Shown here: positions 44,116-51,478 of the stretch, in pieces
How positions within the stretch are numbered: position 1 is the stretch's first letter
How the letters are laid out: every line of letters begins with the position of its first letter
Assembly (NCBI GenBank): GCA_021780935.1
Contig: JAJXXT010000011.1
Coordinates: 1 to 53,486 of the forward strand
Direction: 5' to 3'
Origin: Pseudomonadota bacterium
GTDB lineage: Bacteria; Pseudomonadota; Alphaproteobacteria; Acetobacterales; Acetobacteraceae
Length of the DNA stretch: 53,486 nt
Made by a program: the position numbers and the translations under genes
The notes under the pieces: model-generated
Databases searched by the model: none
What the model saw: the letters and a program-made list of their open reading frames with translations, nothing else
What the model was told of the DNA's origin: nothing

Positions 44116-45402
44116 ATGCCGGACGCCGCCCTCCTCGCCCGGCTTCGATCGGCCGTCGAGGCGGGCTGGCCCGGCCAGCTCGCCTGGCTCCAGACGCTGG
44201 TGCGCTTCCCCAGCCTGCGCGGGCAGGAAGCGCCCTGCCAGGACTGGATCGCGCGGGAGTTCGCGGCCCGCAGCTGGAGCGTTGATCGCTACACGCTGGC
44301 CGAGGTCGCGATGGACCATTTGCCGGGCTTCTCCCCGGTGATGGACACGGATTACAGCCGCGCCGTGCAGGTGGTCGCCACGATCCGCGCGCCCGACCCC
44401 GGGGCCGGCCGCAGCCTGGTGCTGCAGGGCCATGTGGACGTTGTGCCGCCGGGGCCGGCCGCGATGTGGACCGACCCGCCGTTCGAGCCCACGATCCGCG
44501 GCGAATGGATGAACGGGCGCGGCGCCCATGACATGAAGCAGGGCGTCTCGGCCATGGTCTGGGCGCTCGACGCGATGGCCGCCTGCGGCCTTGCGCCGGC
44601 GGGCGACGTCTTCGTCGAGACGGTGACCGAGGAGGAGTGCACCGGCAACGGCGCGCTCTCGACGCTGGCCCGCGGCTACCGCGCGCAGGCCTGCCTGATC
44701 CCCGAGCCCACCGGCACCACCATCACCCGCGCGCATGTGGGCGTGATGTGGCTGCGCCTGCGCGTGCGCGGCGTGCCGGTGCATGTCGCGACCGCCCAGA
44801 CCGGCAGCAACGCCATCATGTCGGCCTATGCGCTGGTCCAGGCGCTCTACGGCCTCACCGAACGCATCAACGCCCGGGCCAAGGACCACCCCTGGTTCAG
44901 CGCCGTTCCCAACCCGGTGAAGTTCAACCCCGGCGTGATTCGCGGCGGCGACTGGGCGAGCTCGACGCCCGCCTGGTGCGAGGTCGATTGCCGCATCGGC
45001 CTGCTGCCCGGCACCACGCTCGCGCAGGCGCGTGCCGAGGTCGAACGTTGCGTCGCCGAGGCGGCGAGGGCCGATGGCTTCCTCGCGAACAACCCGCCCG
45101 AGGTGGTGTGGAACGGATTCCAGGCCGACGGCTACGTGCTCGAGCCAGGCTCGGAGGCGGAGCGTGTGCTCGGCGCCGCGCATAACGCCGTCTTCCACGC
45201 GCCGATGCAGGCCCGCCTCGCCACCGCCGTGAACGACACGCGATTCTACGGTCTCTACAACGCCATGCCGGCGCTCTGTTACGGCCCGGGCGGGCAGGGG
45301 GCGCACGCCTTCGACGAACGCGCGCACCTGCCGACCCTGCAACAGACCACGCTCGCCATCGCCGCATTCATCGCCGACTGGTGCGGCATCCGCCCGCTCT
45401 GA
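44116..45402 (+). CDS. M20-family metallohydrolase (ArgE/DapE type)
   Basis: 428 residues, cytosolic. Two-zinc site motifs: LQGHVDVVPPG (His, Asp), GRGAHDMKQG (bridging Asp in this position), TVTEEECTGNG (catalytic and ligand Glu) and a C-terminal GGQGAHAFDE (His). The ArgE/DapE-type deacylases cleave N-acyl amino acids or related amides. It follows the aminotransferase by 3 bp, so the pair may release and transaminate an amino compound; the substrate is not known. Confidence 0.88.
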   Translation: MPDAALLARLRSAVEAGWPGQLAWLQTLVRFPSLRGQEAPCQDWIAREFAARSWSVDRYTLAEVAMDHLPGFSPVMDTDYSRAVQVVATIRAPDPGAGRSLVLQGHVDVVPPGPAAMWTDPPFEPTIRGEWMNGRGAHDMKQGVSAMVWALDAMAACGLAPAGDVFVETVTEEECTGNGALSTLARGYRAQACLIPEPTGTTITRAHVGVMWLRLRVRGVPVHVATAQTGSNAIMSAYALVQALYGLTERINARAKDHPWFSAVPNPVKFNPGVIRGGDWASSTPAWCEVDCRIGLLPGTTLAQARAEVERCVAEAARADGFLANNPPEVVWNGFQADGYVLEPGSEAERVLGAAHNAVFHAPMQARLATAVNDTRFYGLYNAMPALCYGPGGQGAHAFDERAHLPTLQQTTLAIAAFIADWCGIRPL

Positions 45403-45521
45403 CTCGCCCCTGCCTCGTGCCTGATCTCGGCTGGCCGAACGCGAGTCGGGTTCCTGTGCGTTGCGGGGAAAGTGTGGATGGGCGTTTTGTGCCCCTGGGC
45501 GCGGGGAACAAAAACGCCTAT

Positions 45522-45536
45522 GTTCAGGTTCTGTTC
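45522..45536. promoter_or_regulatory. LexA-type SOS box
   Basis: GTTCAGGTTCTGTTC is an exact GTTC-N7-GTTC, the alphaproteobacterial LexA consensus. It lies 130 bp before the nrdA start, in the same intergenic region as an NrdR-like box. Confidence 0.6.
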
Positions 45537-45598
45537 GTCTAACCGGCCACGGGGCATCCGGCCGCGCTGTGGCCAACGCGCATCAGTCGGAGCGTCTT

Positions 45599-45614
45599 AC
45601 GCAACATATAGTGT
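45599..45614. promoter_or_regulatory. NrdR box upstream of nrdA
   Basis: ACGCAACATATAGTGT matches the NrdR consensus ACACWATATATWGTGT at 14 of 16 positions by eye. A second, weak candidate starts 31 bp downstream (45630-45645, CGCAACCCGTTGG core), the usual spacing for a pair of boxes. NrdR represses ribonucleotide reductase genes when dATP/ATP is bound. Confidence 0.65.
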
Positions 45615-45622
45615 CATTTGAG

Positions 45623-45652
45623 TTGACGGCCGCAACCCGTTGGGCAGGATAC
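45623..45652 (+). promoter_or_regulatory. candidate nrdA promoter
   Basis: TTGACG at 45623-45628 and GGATAC at 45647-45652, spaced 18 bp. It lies 9 bp downstream of the NrdR box and would start transcription very close to the ATG at 45666, so the 5' leader would be short. Position supports direct repression. Confidence 0.4.
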
Positions 45653-45665
45653 GGGAATTACGTCG

Positions 45666-47546
45666 ATGACCCGGGGGAATGAGATCGTGCTCGATGCCGT
45701 ACAGATGCAGGGACGTTTTCAGGTTCGCGTCGATCGCTCACGCGACGCGCTGATCACCGATTTCGGGCGCGCGACCCTGGGTGACCGCTACCTTTTGCCG
45801 GGTGAATCTTACCAGGACCTGTTTGCGCGCGTCGCCTCCTATTACGGCGACGACGCCGCGCATTCGCAGCGCCTCTACGACTATATGTCGCGGCTCTGGT
45901 TCATGCCGGCGACGCCGGTGCTGTCCAATGGCGGCACCGAGCGCGGCCTGCCGATTTCTTGCTTCCTCAACGAGGCGTCGGACAGCCTCGACGGCATCGT
46001 CGGCCTGTGGAACGAGAATGTCTGGCTCGCCTCCAAGGGCGGCGGCATCGGCAGCTACTGGGGCAATCTGCGCTCGATCGGCGAGAAGGTCGGCCAGAAC
46101 GGCAAGACCTCCGGTGTCATCCCGTTCATCCGGGTGATGGACAGCCTCACCCTCGCGATCAGCCAGGGCTCGCTGCGCCGCGGCTCGGCGGCCGTTTACC
46201 TGCCGCTGTCGCACCCCGAGATCGAGGAGTTCGTCGAGATGCGCCGGCCGACCGGCGGCGACCCCAACCGCAAGGCGCCGAACCTGCACCACGGCGTGCT
46301 GGTGCCGGACGCGTTCATGCGCGCGGTCGAGGCGGATGAGCCGTGGGCGCTGACCTCGCCGAAGGATGGCGCGATCGTGCGCAGCATCTCGGCGCGCGCG
46401 CTGTGGGTGCGGATCCTGACCGCGCGGATCGAGACCGGCGAGCCGTACCTGATCTACGCCGATCACGTGAACCGGGCGCGGCCGGAGCAGCACAAGCTCG
46501 CGGGGCTCGAGGTCAAGACCTCCAATCTCTGCTCGGAGATCACGCTGCCGACCGGGCTCGACCAGCATGGCCGCCAGCGAACCGCGGTGTGCTGCCTGTC
46601 CTCGCTCAACCTCGAGACCTGGTTCGACTGGCACCAGAACCCGCAATTCATCGAGGACGTGATGCGCTTCCTCGACAACGCGTTGCAGGATTTCATCGAC
46701 CGCGCGCCAGACGGAATGGAGCGTGCGCGCTACTCCGCGATGCGCGAGCGCTCGGTCGGCCTCGGTGTGATGGGGTTCCATTCCTTCCTGCAATCGCTCT
46801 CGGTGCCGTTCGAGAGCGTCATGGCGAAGGTCTGGAACAAGCGCATGTTCGCGCATATCCGCGGCGCCGCCGACGCCGCCTCGAAGCGGCTGGCCGAGGA
46901 GCGCGGGCCCTGCCCGGATGCCGCTGAGTACGGCATCATGGAGCGGTTCTCGCACAAGATCGCCATCGCGCCGACCGCCTCGATCTCGATCATCGCCGGC
47001 AATGCCAGCCCCGGCATCGAGCCGATCGCGGCGAACGTGTTTTTGCAGAAGACGCTCTCCGGCAGCTTCACGGTGCGCAACCGCCACCTGCAGAAGCTGC
47101 TCGCCGAGCGCGGCCAGGACACCGACGAGGTCTGGTCGGCGATCACGCTCAACAAGGGCAGCGTGCAGAATCTCGACTTCCTCACCGAGGACGAGAAGGC
47201 GGTCTACAAGACGGCGTTCGAGCTCGATCAGCGCTGGGTCGTCGAGCACGCGGCCGACCGCACGCCTTTCATCTGCCAGAGCCAGTCGGTCAACCTGTTC
47301 CTGCCCGCCAACGTGCACAAGCGCGACCTGCACCAGATCCACCTCCTGGCGTGGAAGCGCGGCGTGAAGTCGCTCTATTACTGCCGCAGCCTCTCGATCC
47401 AGCGCGCCGATAACGTCAGCGAGAAGGCGATCCGCCCGGACGAGATCATGCAGCGTTCGGCCATGGAGGCGCAGATCGCGCCGGAACTGCCGCTCAGCGT
47501 CGTCGCGACCTCCACCGACTACGAGGAATGCCTCGCCTGCCAGTAG
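45666..47546 (+). CDS. nrdA: ribonucleoside-diphosphate reductase alpha subunit (class I), no ATP-cone
   Basis: 626 residues, about 130 shorter than E. coli NrdA because the N-terminal ATP-cone (overall activity domain) is missing; the chain starts almost at the ten-stranded barrel (MPATPVLSNGG). Catalytic features: disulfide Cys in LPISCFLNEASDSLDGI and TAVCCLSSLNL, the radical/acid site NLCSE, PTASISIIAGNASPGIEP, the Tyr pair region KSLYYCRS, and C-terminal shuttle cysteines ECLACQ. Reduces ribonucleotides to deoxyribonucleotides with NrdB. It lies in its own regulated unit 158 bp before nrdB. Confidence 0.95.
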   Translation: MTRGNEIVLDAVQMQGRFQVRVDRSRDALITDFGRATLGDRYLLPGESYQDLFARVASYYGDDAAHSQRLYDYMSRLWFMPATPVLSNGGTERGLPISCFLNEASDSLDGIVGLWNENVWLASKGGGIGSYWGNLRSIGEKVGQNGKTSGVIPFIRVMDSLTLAISQGSLRRGSAAVYLPLSHPEIEEFVEMRRPTGGDPNRKAPNLHHGVLVPDAFMRAVEADEPWALTSPKDGAIVRSISARALWVRILTARIETGEPYLIYADHVNRARPEQHKLAGLEVKTSNLCSEITLPTGLDQHGRQRTAVCCLSSLNLETWFDWHQNPQFIEDVMRFLDNALQDFIDRAPDGMERARYSAMRERSVGLGVMGFHSFLQSLSVPFESVMAKVWNKRMFAHIRGAADAASKRLAEERGPCPDAAEYGIMERFSHKIAIAPTASISIIAGNASPGIEPIAANVFLQKTLSGSFTVRNRHLQKLLAERGQDTDEVWSAITLNKGSVQNLDFLTEDEKAVYKTAFELDQRWVVEHAADRTPFICQSQSVNLFLPANVHKRDLHQIHLLAWKRGVKSLYYCRSLSIQRADNVSEKAIRPDEIMQRSAMEAQIAPELPLSVVATSTDYEECLACQ

Positions 47547-47574
47547 GGCGCCAATCTGCGGCCTGACGCCGTTT

Positions 47575-47623
47575 TCTCAATATGTTGTGGTTCGTCGGGC
47601 GATTGAATCACAAAATACGGTGG
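47575..47623. promoter_or_regulatory. paired NrdR-like boxes upstream of nrdB
   Basis: Box 1 TCTCAATATGTTGTGG (47575-47590) and box 2 TCACAAAATACGGTGG (47608-47623) match the 16-bp NrdR consensus at about 12 and 11 positions. Their starts are 33 bp apart, close to three helical turns, as in known NrdR pairs. Confidence 0.6.
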
Positions 47624-47652
47624 GATGCGGCAAAAAATGCAGCTTGCCTTTC

Positions 47653-47680
47653 TTGCGGCTCGACCGTGCGGGCCTATAGT
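47653..47680 (+). promoter_or_regulatory. candidate nrdB promoter
   Basis: TTGCGG (47653-47658) and TATAGT (47675-47680) with a 16-bp spacer, 24 bp before the nrdB ATG and downstream of the NrdR-like boxes. Confidence 0.45.
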
Positions 47681-47704
47681 CGGGGGAGAAATTCGAGAGC
47701 CGCC

Positions 47705-48703
47705 ATGAACGATATCGCCGCCCCGGACGAGCAACCCGTCAGCTTCGGCCTGTTGACCGAGAACCCGGTCTACAAGCCGTTCCGCTATCCCTGGGCCTAC
47801 GAGGCCTGGCTTACCCAGCAGCGCGTCCACTGGCTGCCCGAGGAGGTGCCGCTCGCCGACGACGTCAAGGACTGGCACCGCAACCTCACCGATGCCGAGC
47901 GCAACCTGCTGAGCCAGATCTTCCGCTTCTTCACCCAGGCGGATGTCGAGGTGAACAACTGCTACATGAAGCACTACAGCCAGGTCTTCAAACCGACCGA
48001 AGTGCTGATGATGCTGTCGGCCTTCTCCAATATCGAGACGGTGCATATCGCCGCCTACAGCCACCTGCTCGACACGATCGGCATGCCGGAGATCGAATAC
48101 CAGGCCTTTCTCCGCTACAAGGAGATGAAGGACAAGTACGACTACATGCAGTCCTTCCGCGTGGACAGCAAACACGAGATCGCCAAGACGCTGGCGGCCT
48201 TCGGTGCCTTCACCGAGGGGCTGCAACTCTTCGCCTCCTTCGCGATCCTGCTGAACTTCCCGCGCTTCGGGAAAATGAAGGGCATGGGACAGATCATCTC
48301 CTGGTCGGTGCGCGACGAGACGCTGCACTGTCTGTCGGTGATCCGCCTCTTCCGCACCTTCGTTCAGGAGAACCCGGAAATCTGGACCGAGGAGCTGCGA
48401 CGTGAAATCTATCTCACCTGTGCGACCATCGTGGACCACGAGGACGCGTTCATCGACCTTGCCTTCGAGTCCGGTGCGGTGGACGGGCTCAACGCCGATG
48501 AGGTCAAGCGCTACATTCGCTACATTGCTGACCGGCGCCTGACGCAACTCGGCCTCGAGTCGCTGTTCAAGGTTGATCGCAATCCGCTGCCCTGGCTCGA
48601 CGAAATGCTCAACGCCGTGGAACACGCGAACTTTTTCGAGAATAGAGCCACGGAGTATAGCAAAGCCTCCACAGTCGGCACGTGGGAAGAGGCATTTGTT
48701 TGA
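47705..48703 (+). CDS. nrdB: ribonucleoside-diphosphate reductase beta subunit
   Basis: 332 residues from ATG 47705; the frame is open upstream but that part is the regulatory region. Diiron ligands and radical Tyr: first pair region FFTQADVEVNN, ETVHIAAYSH (Glu-x-x-His with the radical Tyr four residues on), then FTEGLQLF and VRDETLHCLS (second Glu-x-x-His). Provides the tyrosyl radical for NrdA. No ATP-cone is fused here either. A terminator follows the gene. Confidence 0.96.
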   Translation: MNDIAAPDEQPVSFGLLTENPVYKPFRYPWAYEAWLTQQRVHWLPEEVPLADDVKDWHRNLTDAERNLLSQIFRFFTQADVEVNNCYMKHYSQVFKPTEVLMMLSAFSNIETVHIAAYSHLLDTIGMPEIEYQAFLRYKEMKDKYDYMQSFRVDSKHEIAKTLAAFGAFTEGLQLFASFAILLNFPRFGKMKGMGQIISWSVRDETLHCLSVIRLFRTFVQENPEIWTEELRREIYLTCATIVDHEDAFIDLAFESGAVDGLNADEVKRYIRYIADRRLTQLGLESLFKVDRNPLPWLDEMLNAVEHANFFENRATEYSKASTVGTWEEAFV

Positions 48704-48734
48704 CGTCTACAACCGCTGGCTGTAGCGCGTGTTT

Positions 48735-48772
48735 GACGGCGTGGTAACGCTCGCTATGCCGTCGTTTTTTTT
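48735..48772 (+). terminator. rho-independent terminator after nrdB
   Basis: GACGGC (48735-48740) pairs with GCCGTC (48758-48763), extended inward by further pairs including G-U, followed by G and eight T (48765-48772). It lies 31 bp after the nrdB stop. Confidence 0.75.
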
Positions 48773-48929
48773 ACATTTTCGCTCGCCATGACTGCGACTA
48801 ATGCTTTACAGGAATTAATCACGGTGGCGATTCGGCCACGGGGGCGCGGAAACGCGGTATTGGAAGGGTCCAGAAGGTCGATGATAACGGTTTGCAGCCA
48901 CGGGGGGCGTGTATCGGTCGCCGCTCGGC

Positions 48930-49247
48930 ATGACCGGGAAGGCTGACGCAGTGGAGGGTACATCGGACGTCACCGACGCCGAGGGCCTTGTCCGTGAGTC
49001 GGGTCAGACCGGCGGTCCGGCGCCCCGTTACAGCCGCCGCCTGTCCGACAAGATTCTGATTGCCTTCCATCATGCCTGCGATCAGGGCGACTACGAGATC
49101 GCGAGCCAGTTGCTGCGCGTGCTCGAAATGCTGCTCACCCGCCGCCCGCTCTCGCCCGATGCCAACCGCCGGCGCACGATCGAAAGCCTGGTCGCCGCGC
49201 ATGAGCGCCTGTGGAATCTTCGCCACCGCGAGCCGGGCCTGGAGTAG
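48930..49247 (+). CDS. conserved small protein, function unknown
   Basis: About 105 residues from ATG 48930 (GTG 48909 adds seven residues). The first 35 residues are acidic and polar and probably disordered; from about 35 a helical region follows (YSRRLSDKILIAFHHACDQGDYEIASQLLRVLEMLL), rich in Leu and charged residues like a helical-hairpin or TPR-like unit, ending RRRTIESLVAAHERLWNLRHREP. The composition looks like a real gene. I cannot name a family. It has its own upstream region after the nrdB terminator. Confidence 0.7.
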   Translation: MTGKADAVEGTSDVTDAEGLVRESGQTGGPAPRYSRRLSDKILIAFHHACDQGDYEIASQLLRVLEMLLTRRPLSPDANRRRTIESLVAAHERLWNLRHREPGLE

Positions 49248-49294
49248 ACAGGCTCCAATCCCAGGCGGCTACAACGGCCCTCCGGTCTGCCGCC

Positions 49295-50011
49295 TTAGCT
49301 GATCGCCGCGCCGCCCCGCAGAACCGCCTCCGCCGCCGGCGTGAAGCCCGTCCCTGCGTGCAGCACCAGGCCCGCCGCCAGCACCATGGCGGCCCTGCCG
49401 CCCCGTACACCCTGCACGATCGACAGCTTCGCGGCCTCCCCCGCGTGCGGCCAGAACGGGATCAGCCGCAGTGATCCGACACCCGAGTCCGCCATCGCCA
49501 CCACCACCTCCGGCACGACGCCGGCGGCCACGACCAGTGACAGCATGCCGCGCGGGCGCAGCGCCCCGGCCATCGCGCGTACCCAGGCGGCGATGAGTCC
49601 TGGCCGCCCGCGTCGTGCCATCTCCCGCGCAGTGTCCGGCGCCTCGGTCCCCCGTGAATCATGCCAGGGCGGATTGGCGATGGCATGGTCGAACAACACC
49701 TCGGCCCGGAACGACTCGATGTCTCCCGCCTCAAAACGCAGGGAAGCGAAGCCATTTGCCGCGGCATTCTCACGGGCCAGCATCACCAGCGCCGGGTCCC
49801 GTTCCCGTCCGAGACCCCTAATTCCCGGGACACGTGCCGCTAGGCACAGCAGGCCCGCGCCCGCGCCGCTGCCGGCCTCGAGCACCAGCGCGCCGGGTCG
49901 CGCCGGCGTCGCGGCGGCCAGCAGCACCGGTTCCAGGCCGCTGCGATGCCCCGCCTCCGGCTGGGCGTAGCGTACCCGCCCGCCGAGCAGGCTCGCCTGC
50001 CTTCCGCTCAC
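49295..50011 (-). CDS. TrmN6-like N6-adenine methyltransferase
   Basis: 238 residues from GTG 50011. SAM-binding motif VLEAGSGAGAGLLCLA and the amino-methyltransferase motif NPPW (IANPPWHDS) place it with COG4123 enzymes such as TrmN6/YfiC, which methylate N6 of adenosine 37 in tRNA-Val. RYAQPEAGHRSGLEPVLLA at the N-terminus is the family's usual opening (xQxxxGxRxxxDxxLL). The start overlaps the stop of the DUF2007 gene (GTGA). Confidence 0.87.
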   Translation of the reverse strand: MSGRQASLLGGRVRYAQPEAGHRSGLEPVLLAAATPARPGALVLEAGSGAGAGLLCLAARVPGIRGLGRERDPALVMLARENAAANGFASLRFEAGDIESFRAEVLFDHAIANPPWHDSRGTEAPDTAREMARRGRPGLIAAWVRAMAGALRPRGMLSLVVAAGVVPEVVVAMADSGVGSLRLIPFWPHAGEAAKLSIVQGVRGGRAAMVLAAGLVLHAGTGFTPAAEAVLRGGAAIS

Positions 50012-50214
50012 GCTTCTCCGGCCTCGGCCAGGATACGGCGTGCCTGCGTCTCGTCCTCCTCCGCGACCGCCAACCGACGGGGAATCGCGCCGATGCTGCC
50101 CTCCACCGCGCTGGTGTGTCCGTCCAGCAACCAGGCGGTGACACCGCCGTCGCGCAGCAGCACACAGAGAAACGACAGCCGCACCGGATCATTTGAGCGC
50201 AATAGCGTCTTCAC
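50008..50214 (-). CDS. DUF2007-domain protein
   Basis: A 68-residue protein starting at GTG 50214, with GGGAG seven bases before it. The pattern MKTLLRSNDPVRLSFLCVLL followed by GVTAWLLDGHTSAVEGSIGAIP and a basic/acidic C-terminal helix matches the small DUF2007 'putative signal-transducing' family. The biochemical role is unknown. It is translationally coupled to the TrmN6-like gene, a common pairing in Alphaproteobacteria as far as I recall. Confidence 0.75.
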   Translation of the reverse strand: MKTLLRSNDPVRLSFLCVLLRDGGVTAWLLDGHTSAVEGSIGAIPRRLAVAEEDETQARRILAEAGEA

Positions 50215-50261
50215 ATCCGTCTCCCGCCGTTCCCCGTCGCGGCCCGTCGCCTTGACCCTGG

Positions 50262-50291
50262 GGAAGTCACCCCGATATCGTGGCGACTTCC
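50262..50291. promoter_or_regulatory. 30-bp near-perfect palindrome in divergent promoter region
   Basis: Arms GGAAGTC (50262-50268) and GACTTCC (50285-50291) enclose a central CGATATCG; 13 of 15 base pairs are symmetric. It lies between the divergent DUF2007 and polyprenyl synthase genes, so it is a plausible operator. No second copy was noticed in the window. Confidence 0.55.
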
Positions 50292-50368
50292 TCGTGCCGC
50301 GCCAATCCACCCCTGCATCCGCTCCTGGGTCGAGCCGTTCGGCCGTCATACGTGAACCGGAGTCCCGC

Positions 50369-51406
50369 GTGGCCGTTGCCGCCCTGCTGCAGCCCCAGCC
50401 CCCGAGCCCGACGCCACCGCGCGGGGGCGAGGACGTGCTCGACCGGCTGGTGCGCCTCATGGATGGCGACCTGGAGGCCTGCAACCGCGAGATCGTGGCG
50501 CGCATGCACTCGCCGGTCGCACTGATTCCCCAGCTTGCGGCGCATATCGTGGCCGCCGGCGGCAAGCGCTTGCGCCCGCTGCTGACGCTCGCCTCGGCCA
50601 GGCTCTGCGGCTACCAGGCCGGCGAGAGGCATGTCGCACTCGCCGCCTGTGTCGAGTTCATTCACACCGCGACGCTGCTGCACGACGACGTGGTGGACGA
50701 GAGCAGCCTGCGCCGTGGCCTGGCCAGTGCCAACGCCGTGTTCGGCAACAAGGCGTCCGTTCTGGTCGGCGATTTTCTGTTCGCCCGCGCGTTCCAGCTC
50801 ATGGTAGCCGATGGCTCGCTGCGCGTGCTCGACATCCTCTCGCGTGCCGCCGCGACCATCGCCGAGGGCGAGGTGCTCCAGCTCGCCACCCAGAACGACC
50901 TGGAAACAACCGAGGCGCGCTATCTCGACGTCATCCGCGGCAAGACCGCTGCCCTGTTCGAGGCCGCCTGCGAGGTCGGCGCCGTGGTTGCCGGCCGCGA
51001 CGATGCCGCTTCCCCGCTCGCGGCCTATGGCAGCAATCTCGGCATCGCGTTCCAGCTCGTGGACGACGCGCTCGACTACGCGGCCGAGCAGGCGACGCTC
51101 GGCAAGACCGTCGGCGATGATTTCCGCGAGGGCAAGGTGACGCTGCCGGTGCTGGTCGCCCATGCCGCCGGCGACGAGGCGGAGCGGCGGTTCTGGCAGC
51201 GCACGGTGGGCGAGGCGGAGATCCGCGACGGCGACCTCGCGCAGGCGATGGCGCTGATGGACCGTCACGGCGCCATCGAGGCCACTCTCGCGCGCGCCGC
51301 CGGCTTCGCCAGAGAGGCCCGTTCCAGACTGCTGGCTTTCCCGCCCTCGCCGCTGCGCGCGGTGCTGGAGGAGGTTGCCGACTACACGGTGGCGCGGGTG
51401 CGCTGA
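50369..51406 (+). CDS. ispB: polyprenyl diphosphate synthase (octaprenyl/decaprenyl type)
   Basis: 345 residues from GTG 50369 (GGAG six bases before). Trans-prenyl transferase with the first Asp-rich motif LLHDDVVDES, second LVDDALDYA, GGKRLRPLL near the N-terminus and KTAALFEAACEVGA. The motif pattern and length fit synthases making the ubiquinone side chain (C40-C50) from isopentenyl diphosphate and an allylic primer. The exact chain length is not predictable here. Confidence 0.92.
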   Translation: MAVAALLQPQPPSPTPPRGGEDVLDRLVRLMDGDLEACNREIVARMHSPVALIPQLAAHIVAAGGKRLRPLLTLASARLCGYQAGERHVALAACVEFIHTATLLHDDVVDESSLRRGLASANAVFGNKASVLVGDFLFARAFQLMVADGSLRVLDILSRAAATIAEGEVLQLATQNDLETTEARYLDVIRGKTAALFEAACEVGAVVAGRDDAASPLAAYGSNLGIAFQLVDDALDYAAEQATLGKTVGDDFREGKVTLPVLVAHAAGDEAERRFWQRTVGEAEIRDGDLAQAMALMDRHGAIEATLARAAGFAREARSRLLAFPPSPLRAVLEEVADYTVARVR

Positions 51407-51478
51407 CGCATCTCCTGGCGCGCGCCCGGCACGGCAGGAACGCCCCGCGTCAGACCCCCGCGGTTCAGGCCTGGCGCT

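Noticed and set aside
42652..45576. 974-residue minus-strand open frame
   Set aside because: Antisense to the aminotransferase and M20 genes, with shadow-like composition and no recognisable domain.
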